A stretch of 64,000 nucleotides of DNA from assembly GCF_039543385.1 (NCBI RefSeq), contig NZ_BAABJQ010000025.1, positions 1 through 64,000 on the forward strand. Direction: 5' to 3'. Source of the stretch: Rugosimonospora acidiphila. Lineage in GTDB: Bacteria > Actinomycetota > Actinomycetes > Mycobacteriales > Micromonosporaceae. The notes beneath the pieces are model-generated. The model did not search any database, had not been told where the DNA came from, and was given only the letters and a program-made list of their open reading frames with translations. Below, piece after piece: positions 33,512 through 44,898 of this stretch (positions are counted from its first letter, which is position 1; every line of letters begins with the position of its first letter). Both the position numbers and the translations under genes were made by a program.

Positions 33512-33571
33512 CCGGCCGCGACTGACCGGCCGCGACTGACCGGCCGCGACTGACCGGCCGCGACTGACCGC
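33502..33571. repeat. Five 14-bp tandem repeats containing the stop codon of the VOC gene
   Basis: CCGCGACTGACCGG repeated, the first unit holding the true TGA. Because 14 is not a multiple of three, TGA recurs in all reading frames. Confidence 0.9.
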
Positions 33572-33600
33572 CCGTGGCCGCGCCCGATCTGGGCCCGATG

Positions 33601-33638
33601 CCGCCGGCCCGGCCTTCCGTTCGGGGCCGGGCCGGCGG
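33601..33638. terminator. Bidirectional hairpin terminator
   Basis: Fourteen-base perfect arms (CCGCCGGCCCGGCC and complement) around a 10-base loop, between the convergent VOC and ABC permease genes. Confidence 0.8.
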
Positions 33639-33642
33639 CGGA

Positions 33643-35244
33643 CTAGCCGATGTCGCGGCGGCGCAGGCCGGCCAGCCCGTCGACGCCGGGCAGCGCGGCG
33701 ATCACCAGCAGCCAGATGAGCGGCCCGGCCGCCGGCGCGACGCCAAGTGACCTCGGGAGGTGGGTGAACGGCGAGACGTCCACCGCCCAGTGACTCAGCC
33801 GCAGCAGCGGCCCGAACTCGCCGAGCAGCACGCACAGCCCGAAGGCCGCCCACGCCCCGGCCGCCAGCCTGGGCACCAGACCGAACATGGCCAGCGAGAT
33901 CCCGGCCAGTACCCACACCGCGGGCACCTGGACGAGGGTGGCGCCGAGCAGGCGCGGCAGCTGCCCGCCCACGTCGCCGACCTCGGCGCCGTAGGTGAGG
34001 CCGGCGAGCAGCCCGGCGACGGCGAGCAGGAACGCGCTGCCGACCACGGCGAACGTGGCGTGGCTCGTGGCCCAGGCGATCCGGCTCACCCGGGTGGCCA
34101 GCAGGGGCTCCGCGCGCAGCCCGGTCTCCTCGGCGCGCAGCCGCAGCGTGGCCTGCACCGCGTACACCGCGGCGACCAGCCCCAGCACGCCGAGCACGAC
34201 GGACAGGTAGGCGTTGATCGCGTCGCCCTTGCCGCCCAGCCGGGACAGCACGTCCGTGATGTCGGCATTGTCGCTCAGCAGGCCGTTGATGCCGTTGGCG
34301 ATCGACCCGACCACCACGCCCACCACGGCGAATACGACCGTCCAGGCGAGCAGTGCGCCCCGCTGCAGCCGCCAGGCCAGCGCGATGGGGGTGCGCAGCC
34401 GGGCCGAAGCCGTGGCCGGGCCGGTACCCGCGGCGAACATGCCGGCGCCGAGGTTCCGCCGGGCGGCCAGCGCGTACCCGACCCCGAGTACCAGCAGTGC
34501 GAAGGCCACCGGCAGGGCGAGCACCCACCAGCGTTCGTCGGCGTACGAGCGGACCTGCTGGCACCAGCCGATCGGGGAGAGCCAGGACAGCCACGACGGA
34601 CCGTTCGCGCCCGCCGAGTCGCCGGCCGCCCGGAGCAGGTACGACGCCCCGAGCGCGGCGCCGGCCAGGCCGTTCGCGGCCCGGGCGCCCTCGCTCAGCT
34701 GCGCGGTCAGCGCGGCGATCCCGGCGAACACCAGGCCGCACGCGGAGAAGCACAGCCCCGCCGAGATCGAACCGGTGGCCGGGGTACCGATGGCGATCAT
34801 GCCCAGCGCGATCAGCGCGCCCAGCACCAGGTCGGCCACGAGCGCGGTGAGCAGCGCGGCGGTCAGCGGCGCGTACCGCCCGACCGCCCCCGCGCCGACC
34901 AGTTCCAGCCGGCCGCTCTCCTCCTCGGCCCGGCTGTGGCGGACCACGATGAGCAGGCTCATCAGCCCGACGAGGACGAACACCAGGCCGCCGGGCTTCC
35001 ACATGGTGATGCCGCCGATGGTGTCCAGCGCGGTGGCCGGCCCGTAGATGGCCAGCACGGACGAGTCCCCGGCCAGCCCGGCGGCGAGCTTGCGCAGAGA
35101 TTCGGCGTCGGGGTAGAGCGACACGGCGCTGGACGCCGAGCCGACCATGACGACGGCGAGCACCGCCACCCAGGCCGGGATCATCAGCCGGTCGCGGCGC
35201 AGCGCCAGCCGGGTCAGCGTGCCGGTGCCGGCCAGCGCGCTCAT
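33643..35244 (-). CDS. ABC exporter permease (TnrB3-like)
   Basis: 533 residues with about twelve helices, e.g. IPAWVAVLAVVMVGSA, GGLVFVLVGLMSLLIVV, LLAWTVVFAVVGVVVGSIA and LGVLGLVAAVYAV. Duplicated elements such as RHSRAEEESGRLELVGAG and LRLRAEETGLRAEPLLATRVSR mark the tetronasin-resistance-type exporter permeases of actinobacteria. It pairs with the ATPase whose stop overlaps its start (ATGA). Export of an antibiotic or lipid is likely. The divergent regulator probably controls both. Confidence 0.88.
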   Translation of the reverse strand: MSALAGTGTLTRLALRRDRLMIPAWVAVLAVVMVGSASSAVSLYPDAESLRKLAAGLAGDSSVLAIYGPATALDTIGGITMWKPGGLVFVLVGLMSLLIVVRHSRAEEESGRLELVGAGAVGRYAPLTAALLTALVADLVLGALIALGMIAIGTPATGSISAGLCFSACGLVFAGIAALTAQLSEGARAANGLAGAALGASYLLRAAGDSAGANGPSWLSWLSPIGWCQQVRSYADERWWVLALPVAFALLVLGVGYALAARRNLGAGMFAAGTGPATASARLRTPIALAWRLQRGALLAWTVVFAVVGVVVGSIANGINGLLSDNADITDVLSRLGGKGDAINAYLSVVLGVLGLVAAVYAVQATLRLRAEETGLRAEPLLATRVSRIAWATSHATFAVVGSAFLLAVAGLLAGLTYGAEVGDVGGQLPRLLGATLVQVPAVWVLAGISLAMFGLVPRLAAGAWAAFGLCVLLGEFGPLLRLSHWAVDVSPFTHLPRSLGVAPAAGPLIWLLVIAALPGVDGLAGLRRRDIG

Positions 35245-36233
35245 CGCCGGCCCGCCGAAGACCGGTTCACCGGCGACTGGGCGTCCGGCGGTTGGGTGCC
35301 GGGGCGTGGGGACTGGGTCGGGGTCAGGCCGGCGGGCGCCGTGGCGGCGCCGTCCCGCTCGTAGTGCCGCAGGAACAGCTCCTCCAGGGTGGGCGGCTGG
35401 CTGACCAGGCCGCGCACCCCCGACCGGGTGAGCTCCACCAGCACCTCGGACAGGTGCGCGTTGTCCACCTCGAGGCGTACCCGGTCGCCCTGAACGTCCA
35501 GGTCGTGCACCCCGGGCAGCCCGGCCAGGCCGGCCGGCACGGCGGCGAGCTCGGCCGAGATCGACGTGCGGGTGAGGTGGCGCAGCTCGGTGAGCGTGCC
35601 GGTCTCCACCGTGCGGCCGTTGCGCACGATGCTGACCCGGTCGCACAACGCCTCCACCTCGGCCAGGATGTGGCTGGACAGCAGCACGGTGCGCCCGGCC
35701 CGCCGCTCCTCGGCGACGCAGTCGCGGAAGACCGCCTCCATCAGCGGGTCCAGCCCCGAGGTCGGCTCGTCGAGGACCAGCAGCTCCGCGTCGGAGGCGA
35801 GCGCGGCGACGAGGGCCACCTTCTGGCGGTTGCCCTTGGAGTAGGCGCGGCCCTTCTTCGTCGGGTCGAGGTCGAAGCGCTCCAGCAGCTGCGCCCGGCG
35901 GCCGGGGTCCAGGCCGCCGCGCAGCCGGCCGAGCAGGTCGATGACCTCCCCGCCGGAGAGATTGGGCCACAGCATGACATCGCCGGGCACGTAGGCCAGC
36001 CGGCGGTGCAGGGTGGTGGCGTCTCGCCACGGATCGCCGCCGAGCAGCCGAACCGAGCCGGCATCCTTGCGCAGCAGGCCCAGCAGTACGCGGATGGTGG
36101 TCGACTTCCCGGCCCCGTTGGGCCCCAGGAAGCCATGCACCTCACCGGTTTGCACGCACAGGTCAAGGCCGTCCAGGGCGCGGGTGCGACCGAACGACTT
36201 GACCAGCCCCGATACGTCAATCGCGGTAGTCAT
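35241..36233 (-). CDS. ABC exporter ATP-binding protein
   Basis: 330 residues. Walker A GPNGAGKST (Lys43), a modified signature YSKGNRQKV in place of LSGGQ, Walker B LLVLDEPTSGLD, and H-loop LLSSHILAEVE. A C-terminal ACT/regulatory-like region of about 100 residues precedes a Pro/Gln/Ser tail that looks disordered. The altered signature is usual in this drug-export subfamily. It is the first gene of a two-gene unit divergent from a MarR/GbsR-like regulator. Confidence 0.92.
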   Translation of the reverse strand: MTTAIDVSGLVKSFGRTRALDGLDLCVQTGEVHGFLGPNGAGKSTTIRVLLGLLRKDAGSVRLLGGDPWRDATTLHRRLAYVPGDVMLWPNLSGGEVIDLLGRLRGGLDPGRRAQLLERFDLDPTKKGRAYSKGNRQKVALVAALASDAELLVLDEPTSGLDPLMEAVFRDCVAEERRAGRTVLLSSHILAEVEALCDRVSIVRNGRTVETGTLTELRHLTRTSISAELAAVPAGLAGLPGVHDLDVQGDRVRLEVDNAHLSEVLVELTRSGVRGLVSQPPTLEELFLRHYERDGAATAPAGLTPTQSPRPGTQPPDAQSPVNRSSAGRR

Positions 36234-36253
36234 ATTCGCGAAGCTACACTTGA

Positions 36254-36269
36254 TTCACAAATCCGTGAA
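36254..36269. promoter_or_regulatory. Inverted repeat between the ABC exporter and its regulator
   Basis: TTCAC-N6-GTGAA in the AT-rich 99-base gap between divergent starts at 36233 and 36333. A likely operator for the MarR/GbsR-like protein. Confidence 0.55.
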
Positions 36270-36332
36270 GATTCTGAAACATATAGAGTCTGTCAAGATG
36301 CCGAGGGAAGATCCGAAGGAGATGGTGTGTCC

Positions 36333-37013
36333 ATGACCGCCCTGCCCGACCCGGCGCGCGACGGCGCGGCCGGCCCGAATGGGACCCCGAGCGGCACGGA
36401 TCCGTGGCGCGCCGCGCCCGGCGGCGCCGGGCCGGGCGGTACGGGTGGTGGCGGGGTCGAGCGCGACCCCGAGGCGGTCCTGGGCTTCATCGAGCGGTTC
36501 GCGTCGGCCCTCATCGACGCCGGCATGGCCCGGATGCCGTCCCGGGTCTTCTGTGGCCTGCTCGCCACCGACTCCGGCCGGCTGAGCGCCGCCGAACTCG
36601 CCGACCTGCTCCGGGTGAGCCCGGCCGCTATCTCCGGCGCGGTGCGTTACCTGCTCCAGGTCCACCTGATCACCCGGGAGCGCGACCCGGCCCGACGCCG
36701 CGACGTCTACCGGGTCGAGAAGGACGTCTGGTACGAGCTCGTGATCAGCCGTGATCAGATGCTCCTCCGCTGGAAGCGCACCCTCGAGGAGGGGATCGCG
36801 GCGGTGGGAGCCGACACGCTGGCCGGCGACCGGCTGGCCGAGACGCTGGACTTCTTCGAGTTCCTGCGCCAGGAGATGCCCAGGATGCAGCGGCGGTGGC
36901 GGGAGTACCGGCTCGCCCGGGACGGCGCCGCGCAGCCAGCCCCGGCCGCCCAGCCCGATCAGCCCGACCAGGCGGCCCAGCCCGACCAGGCGGCCTCGCC
37001 GGGTCGGCCGTAA
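36333..37013 (+). CDS. MarR/GbsR-like winged-helix regulator
   Basis: 226 residues. A low-complexity Gly/Pro leader of about 45 residues is followed by the winged helix: ALIDAGMARMPSRVFCGLLATDSG, LSAAELADLLRVSPAAISGAVRYL and RERDPARRRDVYRVEKD. This is typical of GbsR-like regulators beside actinobacterial drug exporters. The tail (QPDQPDQAAQPDQAA) is an 18-bp DNA repeat expansion and probably disordered. It should repress the divergent ABC exporter through the inverted repeat between them. Confidence 0.87.
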   Translation: MTALPDPARDGAAGPNGTPSGTDPWRAAPGGAGPGGTGGGGVERDPEAVLGFIERFASALIDAGMARMPSRVFCGLLATDSGRLSAAELADLLRVSPAAISGAVRYLLQVHLITRERDPARRRDVYRVEKDVWYELVISRDQMLLRWKRTLEEGIAAVGADTLAGDRLAETLDFFEFLRQEMPRMQRRWREYRLARDGAAQPAPAAQPDQPDQAAQPDQAASPGRP

Positions 37014-37115
37014 CCGGCGCCGGGATCGCGGTACGCGGATGTCGAGGGCGGGGCGCCCACTCCGACCAAGGGGTGTGGGCGCGCCACCGGGCGCGCGGAT
37101 CCTGAGGAGCCCGAG

Positions 37116-37469
37116 ATGAAGTACCTGCTGTTGACCTACGGCAACCAGGAGAAGTGGGCCTCGCTGCCGGCCGAGGAGTGGCCGGAGGCGATCGCGAAGC
37201 AGGAGGCGTTCAACGCCAGGTACCGCGAGACGGGGGAGTTGCTCGGGGCCTACGGGCTGGCCGACGCGGTCAACACCCGGCTCGTCCGGCGGGCCGACGG
37301 GATGCCGGTCGTCACCGACGGGCCGTACCTGGAGACCAAGGAGTATCTCGCGAGCTTCTACCTGGTCGACTGCGAGAGCGAACAGCGTGCCCTGCGGATC
37401 GCGGCGGACATGCCCTGGGCCGACGCGGAGCCGGTCGAGCTGTGGCCGATCCTGCACGAGTCCGCGTAG
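37116..37469 (+). CDS. YciI/DGPF-domain protein
   Basis: 117 residues with the DGPF-family signature MKYLLLTYGN at the start and VVTDGPYLETKEYLASFYLVDC, followed by ADMPWADAEPVELWPI. These small ferredoxin-like-fold proteins are the standard genomic partners of ECF42 sigma factors. Here the adjacent sigma gene is broken, so this gene has lost its usual partner. GAGGAGCCCGAG precedes the ATG. Confidence 0.92.
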   Translation: MKYLLLTYGNQEKWASLPAEEWPEAIAKQEAFNARYRETGELLGAYGLADAVNTRLVRRADGMPVVTDGPYLETKEYLASFYLVDCESEQRALRIAADMPWADAEPVELWPILHESA

Positions 37470-37495
37470 GGCGGCACCTGGAACAGGATCGGCAC

Positions 37496-38061
37496 GTGGA
37501 TCAGGATCGGCGCGTCGAGGACCTGCTGCGCGAGCTGGCGCCGCGGGTACTCGGCGCGCCCGTGCGCCGGTACGGGCGGTTCGACGCGTGCGAGGACGCC
37601 AGGACGGCAGCCTGGTGCCGCTGGCCGAGCAGGACCGCGGCGCCTGGGACGGGCACCGCGTCGCCGAGGGGGTAGCGCTGATCACCGAGGCGCTGCCCGC
37701 CGGGCCGGTGGGCCCGTACCAGCTGCAGGCGGCGATCGCCGCCGTACACGACGAGGCCAGGCACCTGGACGACACGGACTGGCCGCAGGTCCTGGCGCTG
37801 TACGGCCTGCTGGAGCGGGTGTCGCCCAACCCGATGGTGACCCTCAACCGGGCGGTGGCGCTCGCCATGGTGCACGGGCCGGCGCCGGCCCTGGAGCTGA
37901 TCGCCCCGCTGGCGGCGGACGGCCGGATGGCGCGCCATCACCGGCTGTTCGCGACCCGGGCTCACCTGCTCGAGCTGTCCGGCCGCTCCGACGAGGCGGC
38001 CCGCCCGGCGAGTGAGGGCGTTCACAGCCCGCCGCCCCCTATCGAGGGCGCCGCCGGTTAG
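37496..38061 (+). pseudogene. ECF42-type sigma factor, internally deleted and frameshifted
   Basis: The GTG at 37496 opens a normal ECF42 N-terminus (VDQDRRVEDLLRELAPRVLG, ending ACEDA). At about 37600 the frame jumps straight into the C-terminal domain in another frame: DGSLVPLAEQDRGAWDG, LITEALPAGPVGPYQLQAAI and SPNPMVTLNRAVALAMVHG. About 200 residues are missing, including sigma regions 2 and 4, so it cannot act as a sigma factor. The 3' end after LLELSGRSDEAA is also abnormal. It lies 26 bases after the DGPF gene, the conserved ECF42 arrangement. Confidence 0.85.
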
Positions 38062-38109
38062 GGGTCGCATGGCCCGGAATGCCGCATCGGCTCTGGTATT
38101 CTTGGCCCA

Positions 38110-38191
38110 GGCCGAGAGGCGCTGCAACGGACTCGGGTCCGCCACGCTCGGCCTGAGTGTTCCGGCAAGGGCGCCTCCGACACATCGGAGG
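38110..38191 (+). promoter_or_regulatory. S-adenosylhomocysteine (SAH) riboswitch with RBS-masking hairpin
   Basis: P1 pairs GGCCGAG (38110-38116) with CTCGGCC (38147-38153). P2 is a CGGAC/GTCCG hairpin (38128-38141). The pseudoknot pairs AGGCGC (38117-38122) with GCGCCT (38171-38176). The invariant GCGCTGCAA stretch matches the known SAH aptamer. The 3' pseudoknot strand can instead join a hairpin, CCTCCGA (38174-38180) with TCGGAGG (38185-38191), which hides the GGAGG ribosome site of metH. SAH binding should therefore free the site and raise MetH synthesis. Confidence 0.92.
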
Positions 38192-38199
38192 TGGTTCAG

Positions 38200-41829
<3,630 letters not shown>

Positions 41830-41843
41830 TCAGCGGTCAGCGC

Positions 41844-41880
41844 GATGGTGGGGCCCGTGCGCGCCACGGGCCCCACCATC
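41844..41880. terminator. Bidirectional hairpin terminator after metH
   Basis: Sixteen-base perfect arms (GATGGTGGGGCCCGTG and complement) around CGCGC, between the convergent metH and M4 protease genes. Confidence 0.85.
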
Positions 41881-41899
41881 CTCCGGGGATTACCGAGTG

Positions 41900-43972
41900 C
41901 TAGCTCAGGTTGACCGCCGTGTCATCGACGACGAACGAGGTCTGCAACGAGGAGTCCTCGGTGCCGGTGAACCTCAGCGTCACCGTGGTGCCGGCCAGCG
42001 ACGAGATGTCGTAGCTGCGCTGCGCGTAGCCGGTGACCCGGTTGAGGTTCGACAGCGTCACCAGCGTCGACGAGCCGGCCTGGACGGTCAGCTTGTCGAA
42101 TGCCGTGGTCGTGGTCGTCTCGGACGTGTCGATGTGCGTCCAGAACGACAGCGTGGCGTGGCAGCCTGCCGGTATCGAGAACGACTGGGTCAGGGTGTCG
42201 GTGTGGGTGGTGCCGTAGCCATCCAGGTACGCGTTCCAGGTGCCCGTGCGCGCCGGCTCGCCAGAGGAGGCGTTCTGGCCGATGACACCGGTGCTGGAGG
42301 TCCAACCGGAGGTGCCCGACTCGAAGCCCGGGTTGGTCAGCCGCTGGCCGGAGCAGTTTCCGCCGCCACCGGTCGGGGTGGGAGTGGGCGACGAGGACGT
42401 GGGCGGCGGGGTACCGCCGCCGGTGCAGGTCGCCTCGCCGGACTGCGCCGGTACGCTCACCGCGTTCCAGGCGGCCTTGACCGTGTTGAACGCGGCGCAG
42501 TTGCCCGGGGTCAGGTTCTTGGCCGCCTGCAGCGTCCAGACGCGGTAGCGCAGGTACGAGGCGCCGGTCGTCTTCATCAGCATCGCGTTGTACATGATCT
42601 TCGCGGCGGTCTGGATGCCGAGGCCGGTGACCGAGGTGCTGTTGCAGGTCGGGCTGGTCGGCTGGCCGTTGCTCGGGTTGGTGCCCTCGGCGACCAGGTA
42701 GAACCAGTGGTTGCCCGGTCCGGCCGCGGCGTGCACCTCCTCGCGCGGGGTGGAGCTGGAGTAGCAGTTGTCGTCGCCGGCCAGCGACGGGTTGTACATG
42801 TACCGGATCGGGCCGGAGCCGACCAGGTTCACCTTCTCGCCGACCTGGAAGTCCGGGGTGTCGTAGGGGGAGGGCTCGTTGGCGTACCACTCGGTCTCGG
42901 CGCCGAACGTGTCCGCGACGAACTCCTGGGTGCCGTTGCCGGAAATGCCACCCGGGGTGTGGTCGTCGACGCCGTGGCCCATCTCGTGGCCGACCACGTC
43001 GAGTTCGCCGATCCACTGGTTGGCGGTGTTGTGGCCGACCGCGACCTGGGTGCCGTCGTAGTAGGCGTTCTCGTCGTTGAGGCCGATGCGGATCGGCCAG
43101 GCGCCGCCACTACCGTCCATGCCGTTGCGGCCCAGCCAGCTGGCCAGCATCTTGTACTCGGTCTGGGCGGTGAACATCGCGTCGACGCAGCCGGTCTCCT
43201 TGCTGGTCGCGTTGCCGGTGCCCCAGTTGTCATCCGTGCCGGTCAGCGTCGCGTGGGTGGTGAAGTCCTGGCAGCTGAGGTTGTGGATGTTGGGGTCGGT
43301 CATCGAGAAGCTGCTACCCGAGCCGCTGGTGTCGATGTGCACCGGGTTGGGCCCGTTCCACGCGGCGGTACCGGAGCCGTAGAGCACGTGCTCCTGGGTG
43401 TTCAGGACCGCACCGGTGACGGCGTCCACGTCGACGCTCAACCGGCTCGGGCCGTCCGCGTTCGTGCCGTCCACCATTGTCTCCCAGGCCAGCCGGGGAG
43501 CGCCGAGCGCGTCGACCACCAGTTTGGTGCCCTCGACGCTGGTGGCGGTGGGTACCTGCTTGCGGGCCACCGCCTGGGCGGCGGCCTGGGTGATCGTGGG
43601 CGTCACCGACAGGCTGCCGATCGACTGCTGCTGGGCGACCGAGGTGTTGGTGACCTGGCCGGCCGCGTTGGTGACCACGACGAAGTCACCGCCGACGACG
43701 GGAAGGCCCTTGTAGGTACGGTCGTAGGGGACGTACTGCATGGTGCCCGACGAGATCACCGGGTGCTGGATGAAGGCGTCGTCGGCGCTCGGGTGTACGA
43801 CGGCCGGGCGCGTGGAGAGGAACGCGGTGGCCGCGCTCGCGGCCTGGGCCTGGACAGCCGCTGTGCTGGTGGGTGACGGCGGCGAGGCTTGGACAGCTAC
43901 GGCGGTGCCGACGGTAGCCAGCCCGACCGCGAGCGCACCCGCTGCCATAGCGAAGCGTGGTGTGAACTTCAA
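41900..43972 (-). CDS. Secreted M4-family metallopeptidase (thermolysin-like)
   Basis: 690 residues. The signal peptide is RFAMAAGALAVGLATVGTAVA. An FTP/PepSY-type propeptide follows (YKGLPVVGGDFVVVTNAAG). The catalytic domain has VGHEMGHGVDDHT (zinc ligands His329 and His333, base Glu330) and the third ligand in EFVADTFGAETEW. A Pro/Ser/Thr-rich linker leads to a C-terminal beta-sandwich of about 150 residues (LTNPGFESGTSGW to FVVDDTAVNLS), likely a carbohydrate- or protein-binding module. It degrades extracellular protein. Confidence 0.93.
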   Translation of the reverse strand: MKFTPRFAMAAGALAVGLATVGTAVAVQASPPSPTSTAAVQAQAASAATAFLSTRPAVVHPSADDAFIQHPVISSGTMQYVPYDRTYKGLPVVGGDFVVVTNAAGQVTNTSVAQQQSIGSLSVTPTITQAAAQAVARKQVPTATSVEGTKLVVDALGAPRLAWETMVDGTNADGPSRLSVDVDAVTGAVLNTQEHVLYGSGTAAWNGPNPVHIDTSGSGSSFSMTDPNIHNLSCQDFTTHATLTGTDDNWGTGNATSKETGCVDAMFTAQTEYKMLASWLGRNGMDGSGGAWPIRIGLNDENAYYDGTQVAVGHNTANQWIGELDVVGHEMGHGVDDHTPGGISGNGTQEFVADTFGAETEWYANEPSPYDTPDFQVGEKVNLVGSGPIRYMYNPSLAGDDNCYSSSTPREEVHAAAGPGNHWFYLVAEGTNPSNGQPTSPTCNSTSVTGLGIQTAAKIMYNAMLMKTTGASYLRYRVWTLQAAKNLTPGNCAAFNTVKAAWNAVSVPAQSGEATCTGGGTPPPTSSSPTPTPTGGGGNCSGQRLTNPGFESGTSGWTSSTGVIGQNASSGEPARTGTWNAYLDGYGTTHTDTLTQSFSIPAGCHATLSFWTHIDTSETTTTTAFDKLTVQAGSSTLVTLSNLNRVTGYAQRSYDISSLAGTTVTLRFTGTEDSSLQTSFVVDDTAVNLS

Positions 43973-44375
43973 GGGTGCCCCTTTTCCCAGACGGCGCGGG
44001 TCACCGCTGTTGCGGGCCCCCGCGCCGGAATTAGTTAAATGACGTTAATCAATGTCAGTTGAGTAACCAAGCGGGCGCGCGCCGATCCGCCGGTCGTCCT
44101 CCATCTATCGACTAACGACGATTGGAGGGACGATCGCACATCGGTGCTCAACTGCACAAGAGCGGGAAACCCCGGCGACCCTCGTTGCCACCCTGCGATT
44201 GCCGCCACCCCTCGGGTGGGGGCGTCCGGGCGGCCGGCGATCCCGTCCGCCGAGGCAATTCAGGGACGGCGATCCGGTGAGATCGTTAAGCGTGTTTGAA
44301 ACGGCTCAAAGGCCAGGCGAATCATAGTGACGAATTCGGCGCATCGATGACACTTGATGCAGAATGGGCGGCCAT

Positions 44376-44491
44376 ATGGCCGCGCCGCCCCTGCTGACCG
44401 CGCTGGTGATCGCGTTGGAGTACCGGGTTGGATCTTGCTCGCGGGCATCTTCGTGGCCGCGGGGCTGACGAATCCGTACCACATCCGGTGA
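44376..44491 (+). pseudogene. Possible remnant of a small membrane protein
   Basis: ATG-started frame MAAPPLLTALVIALEYRV breaks off, but a shift of one base continues as WILLAGIFVAAGLTNPYHIR with a TGA. Together they would make a short hydrophobic protein. Evidence is thin and chance cannot be excluded. Confidence 0.25.
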
Positions 44492-44765
44492 GGTCTGCGG
44501 CGTGTCCCCGAAAAAACACCCAATCCATCATTGCCCTGTCCTGACTCTGTCGCGTCCCCCCAAACATCGCCATCCCGCTCAACCTGGCCGCCGCCTCCGG
44601 AACCACGCGGGGTGATCCAGACTCCGCCGTCGCACCCAGACGCCTCCGGACGGCCGAGACGCCCCGCATCACCCACACGGGGGGCATGTCAGGACGAGAA
44701 CGCGTAAATCTCTCAGAAACCCCGATGCCCGCGCCTCCGGTCTGTGACACTCCTGTCATACGGGG

Positions 44766-44779
44766 CTAGTCGACACTAG
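44766..44779. promoter_or_regulatory. Inverted repeat upstream of the repetitive secreted protein
   Basis: CTAGT-CGAC-ACTAG, 120 bases before the start codon, in a patch that also holds TGTGACACTCCTGTCATA. A candidate operator or promoter element. Confidence 0.4.
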
Positions 44780-44898
44780 TGGCTTGAATCGCTACAAACA
44801 CCCTCCTGCCCAGCGTGCGCGTCTGGTGTGTGTCCGAAGTGGACCTTCGCTGACGGGACGGACCGTGGCCCCCGACAAGGCTCATCGGAAGGAGCAGC

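Larger units (their letters stand above)
43973..44898. other. 926-base gene-poor interval
   Basis: This region separates the divergent M4 protease and repeat-protein genes and is less GC-rich than the rest. It holds both promoters, a frameshifted membrane-protein-like remnant at 44376-44491 and an inverted repeat at 44766-44779. Other open frames have poor codon bias. The AT-rich DNA at 44020-44070 (including AATTAGTTAAATGACG) may be an Lsr2-type binding region. Confidence 0.5.
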
